Shown: positions 31,868-41,645, counted from the stretch's first letter. The stretch: 64,000 nucleotides of DNA from Oscillospiraceae bacterium (GCA_017415165.1 JAFQIY010000016.1:241253-305252); one strand, 5' to 3'. Program-made: numbers and translations. The notes: generated from the sequence alone by a model not told the origin.

Positions 31868-33130
31868 TTAGTTGCCGAGCACTTCAAAATTACCACCCAG
31901 AGCGGCAAAATCTTTCCAGAAATCGGGGTAGCTTTTTGTTACCGCCTCTGCGTCGGTAACAACGAAGTCACCGTCCGACATTGTTGAAGCGATTGCCGCT
32001 GCCATAACAATTCTATGATCGTTGCAGCCCTCGATTTTTCCTGCGTGAAATCTCTCAATCGGAGCAATTTCCAGCGCATCGTCGAACACAGTGATTTTCC
32101 CGCCCACAGCATTGAGCGCATCTGCTATTGCGGCAAGGCGGTCGCTTTCCTTTATTTTAAGACGCTTTGCACCAGTTATACGGCTTATTCCGTCCCCGAA
32201 ACATCCCAGCACCGTCATAATCGGCACAAGGTCGGGAATATCGGAAACGTCCGCATCAAAGGCTTTAAGTCCTGAAGTGGAAGCGTTTGTATTATTATAA
32301 CCCATTTCCTTGATAATTTCAAGAATTTTTTTATCGCCCTGAACAGAAGCCTTATTAAGGTTGTCAACAACGATTTCCGAGCCGAGAGCGTTTGCAACAT
32401 AGAAAAATGCCGCCTGAGAATAGTCGCCCTCAACGGTACAATCTGCGGACTTGTATTTCTGTCCGCCCTTTATATTATATACGGGATAGCCGTTTTCGTC
32501 TGCCGTTTCGTGGATTTCAATTCCAAAGCAATTCAGTGCACTGATTGTCATATCAGCGTAAGGCTTTGACTCAAGACGTGATGTAAGACGGATAACGGAG
32601 TCCTCCTCGCAAAGAGGAAGTGCAAACAGAAGTCCTGTTATAAACTGCGAAGAAATGTCCCCCTCCAGCAGATACTCGCCGCCCCTGAGCTTGCCGCTCA
32701 TTGTAAACGGCATAACGCCCTCCTCACGGGTGATTGTTACGCCGTACCTGCTCATTTCACGGATATACGGGGTAATAGGTCTTTCGGGCAGCTTGCCCTT
32801 GCCGTGAAACTCACATTCGCAGCCGAGTGCTGCCGCAATTGGAATTATAAAACGAAGCGTTGAGCCGCTTTCACAGCAGTCAATAACAGCCTTTTCCGAA
32901 GGCTTCTTTATTCCCATAACAGTATATGTGCTGCCGTCGGAAAGAATATTTGCACCGAGAGCATTCATTGCTCCGACGGTTGCGTCGATGTCCTTTGACA
33001 CGCTTATATTTGACACCTCAGACACACCGCCTGCGAGAGCAGCGGCGATGAGCATACGGTGCGAAAAGCTTTTTGAGGAAGGTGCTTTAACCCTGCCGAT
33101 AAGCTTTGATGGGGTAATTCTTACTTCCAT
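31868..33130 (-). CDS. aroA: 3-phosphoshikimate 1-carboxyvinyltransferase (EPSP synthase)
   Basis: 420 residues. Starts VRITPSKLIGRVKAPSSKSF (Ser-Lys phosphate site), CCESGSTLRFIIPIAA, GKGKLPERPITPY (the LPERP motif), EGDISSQFITGLLFALPL and KESDRLAAIADALNAVG. Inhibitor-sensitive class I enzymes carry NAGTAMRPL where this one has ESGSTLRFI, so it belongs to a divergent Firmicutes type. Second from last aro gene. Confidence 0.95.
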   Translation of the reverse strand: MEVRITPSKLIGRVKAPSSKSFSHRMLIAAALAGGVSEVSNISVSKDIDATVGAMNALGANILSDGSTYTVMGIKKPSEKAVIDCCESGSTLRFIIPIAAALGCECEFHGKGKLPERPITPYIREMSRYGVTITREEGVMPFTMSGKLRGGEYLLEGDISSQFITGLLFALPLCEEDSVIRLTSRLESKPYADMTISALNCFGIEIHETADENGYPVYNIKGGQKYKSADCTVEGDYSQAAFFYVANALGSEIVVDNLNKASVQGDKKILEIIKEMGYNNTNASTSGLKAFDADVSDIPDLVPIMTVLGCFGDGISRITGAKRLKIKESDRLAAIADALNAVGGKITVFDDALEIAPIERFHAGKIEGCNDHRIVMAAAIASTMSDGDFVVTDAEAVTKSYPDFWKDFAALGGNFEVLGN

Positions 33131-33146
33131 TCGTTAGTCCTTTCGG

Positions 33147-34229
33147 TTATTCCGTGTATTCTGCAAGCATTGCAAAGAAAGCTTCCACAGGCATTTTCTT
33201 AATCATTGAAGCACCTATATCACAGCAGATGATAATATTTATACTGTCGCCGAAGCGCTTCTTGTCGTTGATACAGCCGCCTGCAAGCTTATCGGGAGCA
33301 ATATCCACATCATTGTCAAGTCCGTAATAACTGAGACAATTTTTAAGTCTGCCATAAGTGCCGTGCTCAGCCATACCGTTTGACTCAGCAATTGCAGTAA
33401 TAAGCTTCATTCCGATACCTACAGCCTTACCGTGGGTAATGCCTGTATAGTTGTAATACTGCTCAATTGAGTGACCGATTGTGTGACCGAAATTCAGGAG
33501 CATTCTTTCTCCCGTGTCAAACTCGTCAGCCTCAACAACGTCACGCTTTATTGTTACACACTGTGCAATAATATCATCAAGCACGTCCTTATTTTTACGG
33601 AGAGAGTCAACTGTATACTGTTCAAGCTCAGAGAAAAGGCTTTCGGACTTAATCATACCGTACTTGACAATCTCGCCCATACCGTCGATGAAGAATTCTT
33701 CTTCAAGTGTGTCAAGTGTATCTGTGTCACAAAGCACAAGCTTAGGCTGCTTGAATGCACCCACAAGATTTTTTCCGCCGTCAAGGTCAACGGCTGTTTT
33801 ACCGCCGACGGAGGAGTCAACCTGTGCAAGAAGCGTTGTAGGAAGCTGGACGAAATCAACTCCGCGGAGATAGGTTGCTGCCGCAAAGCCTGTAATGTCA
33901 CCTACTACGCCGCCGCCGAGTGCAACAAGGCAGTCACTTCTGCTTATTCCGTTTTCGCAGAGGAAGTTCCATATTTTTGCAAGAGTTTCCGTGGATTTTG
34001 ACTGTTCACCGTGAGGGAAAACAAATTTGCACACCCCATAGCCCTCGCTTTCGAGAGCTTCAACGACAATTCTGCCGTAAAGAGAGTCAACGGTATCATC
34101 TGTTATAACCGCAAGCTTCTGCGCTTCGGTTACGTTGCTGATATATCCTCCGCAGTGGCGAAGCAGACCTCCGCCGATAAGCACGTCATATATGCCTGAT
34201 GCGGTAACGGTAATCTTTTTCAGTGACAT
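33147..34229 (-). CDS. aroB: 3-dehydroquinate synthase
   Basis: 360 residues from ATG 34229 (MSLKKITV), GGAGAT five bases upstream; a longer start at 34244 is less likely. NAD-binding LVALGGGVVGDITGFAAATY, catalytic RGVDFVQLPTTLLAQVDSSV with GGKTAVDL, zinc ligands in EIVKYGMIK and LLNFGHTIGHSIEQYY. Converts DAHP to 3-dehydroquinate. Between aroF (45 bases upstream) and aroA (16 bases downstream). Confidence 0.96.
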   Translation of the reverse strand: MSLKKITVTASGIYDVLIGGGLLRHCGGYISNVTEAQKLAVITDDTVDSLYGRIVVEALESEGYGVCKFVFPHGEQSKSTETLAKIWNFLCENGISRSDCLVALGGGVVGDITGFAAATYLRGVDFVQLPTTLLAQVDSSVGGKTAVDLDGGKNLVGAFKQPKLVLCDTDTLDTLEEEFFIDGMGEIVKYGMIKSESLFSELEQYTVDSLRKNKDVLDDIIAQCVTIKRDVVEADEFDTGERMLLNFGHTIGHSIEQYYNYTGITHGKAVGIGMKLITAIAESNGMAEHGTYGRLKNCLSYYGLDNDVDIAPDKLAGGCINDKKRFGDSINIIICCDIGASMIKKMPVEAFFAMLAEYTE

Positions 34230-34274
34230 ATTATCTCCGTCCATTCCTGATAAATTTATTAATAGGGGTAAGGT

Positions 34275-35291
34275 TTACTTGCCCATAGGTCTGCCGAGGA
34301 AGTCTGCCATTTTTCTGATATTTGACATTACAGACTCGAACTTTTCAGGTGTAAGCTGCTGGCTTGCGTCGGAAAGTGCGCTCTTAGGGTCGCAGTGAAC
34401 TTCAATTTCGAGAGCGTCTGCACCTGCAACGATTGCAGAGAGTGAGAGAGGTTCAACAAGTGAAGCAATACCTGCTGCGTGAGATGGGTCGATACAGATT
34501 GGAAGATGTGTCTTCTGCTTGAGAAGCGGTACAGCGGAAATATCAAGAGTATTTCTTGTCCAAGTTTCAAATGTACGGATACCTCTTTCACAGAGGATGA
34601 TATTCTGGTTGCCGCCTGCCATAATGTACTCAGCGGACATAAGAAGTTCTTCCATTGTATTTGCAAGACCTCTCTTGAGGAGGACAGGCTTGTCAGACTT
34701 ACCGAGAGCCTTGAGAAGCTCAAAGTTCTGCATATTTCTTGCGCCTACCTGAATTACGTCGATATCTGCAAAAAGGTCAAGGTCAGCGCCGTTCATAATT
34801 TCTGTTACGATAGGGAGACCTGTTTCCTTACGAGCCTGAATGAGGAGGTCAAGACCTTCCTTGCCAAGACCCTGGAAAGAATATGGCGAGGTTCTTGGCT
34901 TGAATGCACCGCCGCGGAGCATTGTAGCGCCTGCTTTCTTACAAGCGATAGCTGTCTTCATAATCTGGTCTTCCGTTTCAACGGAGCAAGGACCTGCGAT
35001 AACCTGGAGAGAGCCGTTGCCGATGATGCAGTCTCTTACAGGGATAGCTGTATCGTCAGGGTGGAACTTACGGTTAGCCTGCTTGTAAGGCTCCTGTACA
35101 CGGCGGATGCTTTCAACGCAATCCTGTACCATGAGTGAGTCAACATCAATTCTTGATGTATCACCGACAAGACCTATAATATTCTGTGTTGCACCTTCGA
35201 TATGGTTAGCTGTTACACCTTTTGCTCTGAGAATTTCTTCAAGTCTTGCAACAGCCTCAGGCTGTGCACCTTTTTTAAGAATAACAATCAT
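34275..35291 (-). CDS. aroF: 3-deoxy-7-phosphoheptulonate (DAHP) synthase, AroF type
   Basis: 338 residues: an N-terminal ferredoxin-like/ACT-like regulatory domain (about 1-70, MIVILKKGAQPEAVARLEEI) and a TIM-barrel with VIAGPCSVETEDQI, GGAFKPRTSPYSFQGLG, ILCERGIRTFE and CIDPSHAAG. This is the type I-beta enzyme whose extra domain usually gives feedback inhibition by Tyr or Phe. First enzyme of the shikimate pathway; GGAGG precedes ATG 35291. Confidence 0.95.
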   Translation of the reverse strand: MIVILKKGAQPEAVARLEEILRAKGVTANHIEGATQNIIGLVGDTSRIDVDSLMVQDCVESIRRVQEPYKQANRKFHPDDTAIPVRDCIIGNGSLQVIAGPCSVETEDQIMKTAIACKKAGATMLRGGAFKPRTSPYSFQGLGKEGLDLLIQARKETGLPIVTEIMNGADLDLFADIDVIQVGARNMQNFELLKALGKSDKPVLLKRGLANTMEELLMSAEYIMAGGNQNIILCERGIRTFETWTRNTLDISAVPLLKQKTHLPICIDPSHAAGIASLVEPLSLSAIVAGADALEIEVHCDPKSALSDASQQLTPEKFESVMSNIRKMADFLGRPMGK

Positions 35292-35357
35292 TTTATTTTC
35301 CTCCGAAATAACAATTTATTTAAAAGCGTAAAGTACATTTGCACGAAACGTTTTTAT

Positions 35358-36383
35358 TTACTTTGTAACAATAGTTGTGTCAGGAAGCTTATCTGTCAGG
35401 GAAGTCATATCCTCGTCGGAAATATCAATACCCTCGATATAAAGCTTTTTGAGTCCTGCAAGATTTGTCAGCGGATTAAGATTGGAAACGGGATTGCCGC
35501 CAAGCTTTATCCAGCCGAGACTTGTAAGGGACATAAGCGGCTCAACATCGGACACAAGGTTGTTTTCCAGATAGATTTCCGTAATATCAACCATATTCAT
35601 AACAGGTGTGATGTCGGCAATCTGATTGTTCTGGAGATGAAGTCTGTCCATATGCTGCATACTGCTGAGTGCTGAGATATCGGTAATTGCGTTATTGTTG
35701 AGACGAAGCAGCGTAAGCTCTGTCATACCTGCGAGAGGTGTGATATCCGAAATATTATTTTCCGAAAGGTCAAGCACTTCAAGCCCCAGCAGACCGTCAA
35801 GCGGAGAAATGTCAGTAACAGCATTTGAACGCAGGTACAAATCCTTCAGTGAAATCAGACCTGCAAGCGGTTTAAGGTCGCTGATATTGTTCTTGAACAG
35901 TGAGAGGGTACGCAAATTTGTAAGTCCCTTGAGCGGAGTAATATCGCTGATATTGTTCTGATAGATATGAAGCTCGGTAAGATTTACCATATACTTCAGG
36001 TCCTTGATATCCTCGTCAGTAAGCTCCATATTATTCAGTGTAAGTGTAGTAAGGCTGGTGCTGTACTCCACGCCCTTGATTGTAATAAACTGCGGCAGGT
36101 CAGCCATAGCCTCCTCTTTTACAGCGGCTGCCTCGCTTACAGCGGGGTTATCCTTACCGAGGATAAAGTCGGACTTATCCTTGAAGCCGATATTCGGAGA
36201 TGTTTCAGCTTTAAGCGATTCAACCTGTGATTCAAGCTCAGCAATTCTTGACTCATAGCCTGCCGAGTCAAAAGTTTCAGCAGCTTCCCCAGAAGCTTCG
36301 TCCCCCTTGCTGCAGCCTGTCATCGGCAAAGCCATCGCTGCCGCAAGCAGTACACCGAATACACTTTTCAATTTTGCATTCAT
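35358..36383 (-). CDS. Leucine-rich-repeat lipoprotein (internalin-type repeats)
   Basis: 341 residues from ATG 36383 (an ATG six bases earlier is also possible). Signal peptide with lipobox LPMTGC, then a coiled coil (SRIAELESQVESLKAE), then from about residue 105 about ten 22-residue repeats of the form LxxLxxLxLxxNxISDIxPLxG (for example NNISDITPLAGMTELTLLRL). The SDI/TDI form is the internalin/SDS22 class, a surface protein-binding scaffold. It is read from the same promoter as, and 66 bases before, aroF; no functional tie is apparent. Confidence 0.85.
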   Translation of the reverse strand: MNAKLKSVFGVLLAAAMALPMTGCSKGDEASGEAAETFDSAGYESRIAELESQVESLKAETSPNIGFKDKSDFILGKDNPAVSEAAAVKEEAMADLPQFITIKGVEYSTSLTTLTLNNMELTDEDIKDLKYMVNLTELHIYQNNISDITPLKGLTNLRTLSLFKNNISDLKPLAGLISLKDLYLRSNAVTDISPLDGLLGLEVLDLSENNISDITPLAGMTELTLLRLNNNAITDISALSSMQHMDRLHLQNNQIADITPVMNMVDITEIYLENNLVSDVEPLMSLTSLGWIKLGGNPVSNLNPLTNLAGLKKLYIEGIDISDEDMTSLTDKLPDTTIVTK

Positions 36384-36478
36384 AATCATTTTCCTTTCAA
36401 CACAAAAACAGCCTGTGACACTTTTGCCGCAGACCGTTACAAACAATATGTTATTACAACATCAGCTTTACAATTCTG

Positions 36479-36595
36479 TTATCGGCAATATATTTTTTTA
36501 TGGCACGGAAAGTAAAACCCATAGCTAAAGTAAAAGCCTGCGCCTGCAAAAAATATAAAGTTAAAAAAGCCAAGAACAGAATTTACAGCCTTCAT
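36479..36595 (-). CDS. Small hydrophobic ORF in the leader of the LRR-aro transcript
   Basis: 38 codons from ATG 36595 with GGAGTT 7 bases upstream. It has one long apolar stretch (VLGFFNFIFFAGAGFYF), then Tyr/Phe/Cys and a basic end. It lies 35 bases after a consensus promoter. Could be a small membrane protein or an uORF affecting downstream translation; seven Phe codons in 17 residues are notable ahead of aromatic biosynthesis genes. No homologue known to me. Confidence 0.4.
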   Translation of the reverse strand: MKAVNSVLGFFNFIFFAGAGFYFSYGFYFPCHKKIYCR

Positions 36596-36629
36596 ACTTT
36601 TAACTCCAAAATAAAAATCTACACAGTTT

Positions 36630-36658
36630 ATTATATACCCATTGGCTGATGTTGTCAA
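36630..36658 (-). promoter_or_regulatory. Promoter of the LRR lipoprotein-aro operon
   Basis: Minus-strand TTGACA (36658-36653), 17 bases, TATAAT (36635-36630). It leaves a leader of about 245 bases before the lipoprotein start, unusually long here. Confidence 0.8.
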
Positions 36659-36741
36659 GTTTTTTTGAGAAAAAAATGTCTTAAAACGTAATTTTATTCC
36701 ATTTAAGTTACAATATGTAACCACATTTACCAAATTGTAAT

Positions 36742-36770
36742 TTGTATTGCTGTGTAAAGTGTGCTATAAT
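36742..36770 (+). promoter_or_regulatory. Promoter of the second MoxR operon
   Basis: TTGTAT, 17 bases, TATAAT, about 40 bases before the moxR start; divergent from the promoter at 36630-36658. Confidence 0.75.
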
Positions 36771-36813
36771 TTATATGTATGTTCAGAAAATAAACTTTAA
36801 GGAGTTTTCAGAT

Positions 36814-37770
36814 ATGACCGAAGAAACAATCCGCCAGCAGGTTCTTCCTGCGGCAAAGAAAATCAATGAAGAAGTTAAAAAGGCTGTAATCGGCAAAAAT
36901 GACATCATTATCAAGACTCAGCTTGCGATTATTGCGGGAGGGCACATTCTTCTTGACGATATCCCGGGTGTAGGAAAGACTACTCTTGCCATTGCTTTTT
37001 CCAAGGCTATGTCCCTTGACTACAAGCGTATGCAGTTCACTCCCGATGTACTGCCTGCCGATGTAACAGGATTCACTGTGTACAACAAGCAGACCGAGCG
37101 TTTTGAATACAAGCCGGGTGCGGCGCTGTGCAGTCTGTTTCTTGCAGATGAAATCAACCGTACCTCCAGCAAAACCCAGAGTGCACTTCTTGAAGCTATG
37201 GAGGAAGGCTCTGTAACCGTTGACGGTGTAACCCACGAGCTGCCGAAGCCGTTTATCGTTATTGCAACGCAGAATCCTATAGGTTCAGTCGGTACTCAGA
37301 TGCTCCCAGAGTCACAGCTTGACCGTTTTATTGTACGTCTTACAATGGGTTATCCTGACCTCAACAGCGAGATACAAATTCTCAAATCCAAAGGATCTGA
37401 AAAGCCTGCCGACAGCATCGTCCCCGTTGCAACCGCAGATGATGTGCTTATGCTTCGTGCGGCGGCTGAACAGATTTTCGTTGATGACCGTGTTTACAAG
37501 TATATCGCTTCGATTGCAGCGGCAACCCGTACACACCCTCAGATAAAGCTGGGACTCAGCCCGAGAGGCTCGGTTGCGCTTACGGCAATGGCAAAGGCTA
37601 CCGCACTTCTCAGCGGACGCAGCTACGTTATTCCTGACGATGTAAAATTTATTCTCAACGATGTTGTTGAGCACCGTATAATAATTTCACCCAAGGCAAA
37701 GGCGGCAGGGGTAACTGCGGCTGACGTAATCCGTGACATAAGTGCACGCATACCTGCTCCGAAAATCTGA
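36814..37770 (+). CDS. MoxR-family AAA+ ATPase, second paralogue
   Basis: 318 residues from ATG 36814 after AAGGAG. Walker A DIPGVGKTTLAIAFSKAM, Walker B LFLADEINRTSSKTQSALLE, VIATQNPIGSVGTQMLPESQ, LDRFIVRL, lid LGLSPRGSVALTAMAKATAL. Clearly paralogous to 24723-25652 but with its own promoter and a transglutaminase in place of the anchored coiled-coil protein. Followed after 20 bases by DUF58. Confidence 0.92.
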   Translation: MTEETIRQQVLPAAKKINEEVKKAVIGKNDIIIKTQLAIIAGGHILLDDIPGVGKTTLAIAFSKAMSLDYKRMQFTPDVLPADVTGFTVYNKQTERFEYKPGAALCSLFLADEINRTSSKTQSALLEAMEEGSVTVDGVTHELPKPFIVIATQNPIGSVGTQMLPESQLDRFIVRLTMGYPDLNSEIQILKSKGSEKPADSIVPVATADDVLMLRAAAEQIFVDDRVYKYIASIAAATRTHPQIKLGLSPRGSVALTAMAKATALLSGRSYVIPDDVKFILNDVVEHRIIISPKAKAAGVTAADVIRDISARIPAPKI

Positions 37771-37790
37771 AATCCGAAAGGACAAGCCTT

Positions 37791-38969
37791 ATGAGGTTAT
37801 TTTATTTTTTTCTGCTGATTTTTTCGGCAGTCTTTCACATACTCTACAAGGGCGACCTTTCCTTTGTCCTGCTTGGATTTGTGGTAATACTGCCGCTTTT
37901 CCTGCTTGCAATGCTTCTTATTTCAGCCCCTGCGGTAAATGTCACAGCGCATTTTGAGCAGATTTCGGCAGCAAGAGGAAGCTCTGCGGCGCTTAAAGTA
38001 TCGGTCAGAAACCGCTCCGTACTCCCTATTGCGAGATGCATTGTCGAGGTAAGATACAAGCCGTCAATGCCGTTTGAAGCGTCCGCAGTAAAGTTATTCA
38101 GACTCAGCGCCGCAATCGGAGCACGCTCCGAGGAAGCCTTTGCGCTGAATATAAAGCCTGAGCACTGCGGCACGGTAGACATTGCAGTATCAAAAATACG
38201 TCTCCGTGACATAATGGGACTGTTTTCAATTCCCGTAAAGTCCGACCTGAAAGGAAAAATCGTCTCCCTGCCAGTTATCTATCCGATACAGGCATCAGTC
38301 GAAAGCGGACCTGCTTCTTCCGTGGAAAGCAGCAGCTTTTCCCCTGTAAAACCAGGAGATGACCCGTCGGAAATTTTTGCCCTTCGTGAATACCGCGAGG
38401 GTGACAGCAACAACCGTATTCACTGGAAATTAAGCAGCAGAAGCGAAACCTTCATTGTAAAAGAGTTTTCACTCCCTGTAGGGTGCAGAATACTGGTTAT
38501 CACGGATTTCTGCGGCTGTAAAAATGCGGCATCGGTTGACAAAATCCTTGATACGGCTTTTTCCGTTTCTCATTTTCTCACCGAATACGGTACAGCACAT
38601 TCGGTTGCTTACGCTTGCTCGGATTATACCGTACACGCTTCTGAAATTAACGATGCGGACAAGTTTCACATTGCTGCAGCGGAAATGTGCGAGGTGCTGA
38701 AAGATACTGCAAGGGAAATCACCTTTGCACAGGCTGTTTCAGCTGACGGCTCATTTCAGGTAAAAAACAGCTTTTCGAGAGTTATTGCCATTGTTTCCGA
38801 CACGGATATTGCCCGTGCCGAGGAGCTTCAAACGCTTTGCGGCGACGCGTATCTTACGATAATATGCACGGACGCTTCCGATACATCAGGAAACGATGAC
38901 GAATACCGTGCTGAAATTATTTATGCTGACGCTGAAACGCTCAGCAGCCGTGAATTACTGATTATATAA
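37791..38969 (+). CDS. DUF58 membrane protein, second paralogue
   Basis: 392 residues. Two N-terminal membrane helices (LFYFFLLIFSAVFHIL and LSFVLLGFVVILPLFLLAML), then a beta domain, then ALREYREGDSNNRIHWKLSS with RSETFIVKEF, the DUF58 signature. Partner of the MoxR upstream; ends 19 bases before the transglutaminase. The C-terminal VWA-like half lacks an obvious complete metal site. Confidence 0.85.
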   Translation: MRLFYFFLLIFSAVFHILYKGDLSFVLLGFVVILPLFLLAMLLISAPAVNVTAHFEQISAARGSSAALKVSVRNRSVLPIARCIVEVRYKPSMPFEASAVKLFRLSAAIGARSEEAFALNIKPEHCGTVDIAVSKIRLRDIMGLFSIPVKSDLKGKIVSLPVIYPIQASVESGPASSVESSSFSPVKPGDDPSEIFALREYREGDSNNRIHWKLSSRSETFIVKEFSLPVGCRILVITDFCGCKNAASVDKILDTAFSVSHFLTEYGTAHSVAYACSDYTVHASEINDADKFHIAAAEMCEVLKDTAREITFAQAVSADGSFQVKNSFSRVIAIVSDTDIARAEELQTLCGDAYLTIICTDASDTSGNDDEYRAEIIYADAETLSSRELLII

Positions 38970-38988
38970 TGAAAGGAGGTACGGCAAT

Positions 38989-41568
38989 ATGGCTGACCGC
39001 ACATCTTCCGTAACTGTTACTGCAACCATAAGAAAAGCAGGCGCAAAGCCTACTCTGCAAATGCAGGTGATACGCTTCATAATTGCCGTACTTGGCTGCT
39101 GCGGCTCTGCTTTCACGTTTCTCAGCTGTTTCGACACAGAAGTAAACGGCTTGCTGGTTTTTGCAGTAATAGCCGTGATATGCATTATTTCAAACGCCTA
39201 CAGACTGCGGAAAGAAATTGCATACACAGCCCTTGCCGTATCCGCTGCGGGCTGTATTTCTGCGGCGATAATTTTAAGGAATTCTTTTTCGGCGGGACTT
39301 GCAAACTTTATTAATATGTACGCATCGACCGCGTTGGAAAAATACCGCAAAACGCCGTTTTTTGAGATTATAGAGCCTGACCTTGCAGGTGAGCATATGA
39401 CTGCTTTTGTCGTGCTTTCCGTAATTATAATATACACTCTGGTCTGCTATATGTTTGTACGGTTTGACGCAGGACTTTACGCACTGACGCTTCTCATTTG
39501 CCCGACAATTCCTGCTTTCACTATAGGTCTTGAGCCTGACCCTGCAGCCTTTACTGCGCTTGTTTCGGCAGTTGCAGGACTCATCGTGCTTGAATTCACA
39601 ACAACAAACACCGTTCACAATCAGCAGTTTGTAAAATACGGAATTCAATGTGCGGCGGCAGCTACGGTTGTTTCGGCTCTTTGCATCGGAATTGTTTTCG
39701 GAATTACAAAAGCTATGGATTATAAGCGCCCCGAAGCTCTGAACAACGTTTTTGACAAGGCTGACACATATCTCAACAGCGGCGAGCTGCAGAATAACAT
39801 CAAGGAAACACTTTCACAGCTTACGGGTGATTACCTTGTTTACGGCGCTATAAACCACGGTAAGCTGGACGAATTCGGACGGATACGGTTTGAATTTACC
39901 GACGTGCTGCAGGTTACAATGCCGCGCTCCGAGGACACGGTTTATCTGAGAGGGTTTGTAGGCTCAGTCTACACAGGCAGAAGCTGGGAGGAGCTTCCGG
40001 GCGGAAAGCTTCGTGAGCTGGATAAGATTACGGAAAATTTTACTACAGTCGGATTATCTCCGCTTCTTATGGACAGCTACAATCTGAAAAACGCACCCTC
40101 CATACTGCCGAATTACAGCTTTAAGGTGAAAAACATAGCTGCAAATCCTGACTATCTTTATATGCCGTACAATCTTGTTCCCGAAAGCGTAGCAAGGTAT
40201 ACAATTGTTGACAACAGCTACTTCAAAGGCTCAACAACCGCCTATTTCGGTCAGGTTTACGACCCTGACAGCTACCACGGGTATCAGAATCTTTTCCGCA
40301 AGCGCTGGTCTATTCCGTCATCACTTGTCGATGATGAGGCGGTTTACAGAAATTTCGTATACGAAAATTATCTGGAACTGCCCGACACATTTTCTCCTGA
40401 GGAGATTTTTACCCAAAGCTATTACGAGTACATCACCGCTGAGGAAATTCAGACGGGCAAGAGCACACTTGACGAAATGACGGTATTCAGCAGAAAGCTT
40501 TACTTCATCAAAAACTGGCTTCGTGACAACTGCATATACAGCCTTACTACAGAGCCGCTTCCAAAGGGTGAGGATTTCGTAAATCACTTTCTTAAATACA
40601 AGGAAGGAAGCTGTTCCCACTTTGCCACAACAGCTGCACTTATGTGCAGATATGCGGGAATTCCTGCAAGATATGTTGAGGGGTACGTTATCTCACCGCA
40701 CGATGTAGACAAGAGCGTTCCTGTCGGAGCGACGGTTACCGTTAATGTTGAGGACACACGCGGTCACGCGTGGGTTGAGGTTTACATTGACGGCTACGGC
40801 TGGTATCCTATGGAATTCACATCGGGTTACGGAAACGTAAGAACAGCTTTCCCTACTGAAACTACAGCTGCTGAAACTGAACCAGCAACGGAAAGCATTT
40901 CCGAAGAAATTACCGAAACCACAGTTGAGCCTGCCGATGAGGAAACTAAGCAGACTGCTCCTCAGCCGCAGGAAATCACTACCGCAACAACTATTACACA
41001 GAATGAGGAAAATGACGTTCCTGCTGTCACAACAGTTCCTTCCGAAGCAACCGAAAAGCCTTTGTCGGAAAGCAATGTAGAGGAAAAATCCCAATCAATA
41101 GGCTTCGGCATTTTCGGAATTGAGGGCGAACATCAGGTTGATGTTGTCTATGACCTGACGTGGGTTCTGATACTTGTACTGGTTATCGCGGCAATTCCGA
41201 CAGGATTTATCCTACGCAGAACAATTATTATTTCACTCCGCAGGTCGGCAGCTTCACCTGCTGACAAGGTAAGTGCTGACTACAAGCGCTTCTGCAGACT
41301 TCTGAAGCTTATGGATATGCCTGAGCAGGACGGAATGAGTTATAACGAATACGCAGAAACACTTTCCCAGCGTTCTCCGCTTCTCGCTGACGGATACGCT
41401 TCTCGTGTGATTGAACTTGCGCTGAAAGCATCTTTCGGCGGTGACAGCATTACCCGTGACGAGGCACACGAAATGCAGTCAACCGTTACGACTCTTGCCA
41501 AAAGATATTTCACTCCCCTTTCATCGTGGGGCAAATTTAGAATGAAGTTCATCTACTGTATAATATAA
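38989..41568 (+). CDS. Transglutaminase-like membrane protein (TgpA type)
   Basis: 859 residues. Five or six membrane helices within residues 25-250, an outside linker domain, and a transglutaminase core at about 480-630: the Cys in YKEGSCSHFATTAALMCRYA, the His in TRGHAWVEVYIDGYGWYPME, and Glu (in MEFT) where the third residue is commonly Asp. A Thr/Glu/Pro-rich stalk (about 635-705), a last membrane helix (LTWVLILVLVIAAIPTGFIL) and a DUF4129-like cytosolic tail follow. MoxR, DUF58 and TgpA commonly form an operon; the peptidase-like or cross-linking substrate is unknown. Confidence 0.88.
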   Translation: MADRTSSVTVTATIRKAGAKPTLQMQVIRFIIAVLGCCGSAFTFLSCFDTEVNGLLVFAVIAVICIISNAYRLRKEIAYTALAVSAAGCISAAIILRNSFSAGLANFINMYASTALEKYRKTPFFEIIEPDLAGEHMTAFVVLSVIIIYTLVCYMFVRFDAGLYALTLLICPTIPAFTIGLEPDPAAFTALVSAVAGLIVLEFTTTNTVHNQQFVKYGIQCAAAATVVSALCIGIVFGITKAMDYKRPEALNNVFDKADTYLNSGELQNNIKETLSQLTGDYLVYGAINHGKLDEFGRIRFEFTDVLQVTMPRSEDTVYLRGFVGSVYTGRSWEELPGGKLRELDKITENFTTVGLSPLLMDSYNLKNAPSILPNYSFKVKNIAANPDYLYMPYNLVPESVARYTIVDNSYFKGSTTAYFGQVYDPDSYHGYQNLFRKRWSIPSSLVDDEAVYRNFVYENYLELPDTFSPEEIFTQSYYEYITAEEIQTGKSTLDEMTVFSRKLYFIKNWLRDNCIYSLTTEPLPKGEDFVNHFLKYKEGSCSHFATTAALMCRYAGIPARYVEGYVISPHDVDKSVPVGATVTVNVEDTRGHAWVEVYIDGYGWYPMEFTSGYGNVRTAFPTETTAAETEPATESISEEITETTVEPADEETKQTAPQPQEITTATTITQNEENDVPAVTTVPSEATEKPLSESNVEEKSQSIGFGIFGIEGEHQVDVVYDLTWVLILVLVIAAIPTGFILRRTIIISLRRSAASPADKVSADYKRFCRLLKLMDMPEQDGMSYNEYAETLSQRSPLLADGYASRVIELALKASFGGDSITRDEAHEMQSTVTTLAKRYFTPLSSWGKFRMKFIYCII

Positions 41569-41645
41569 TGTTAATTATTTGTTGTTGATTCCACTGTCAG
41601 AAGATGTTAAAATAATATATATTTCTAATTCGGAGGCTATTTTAT

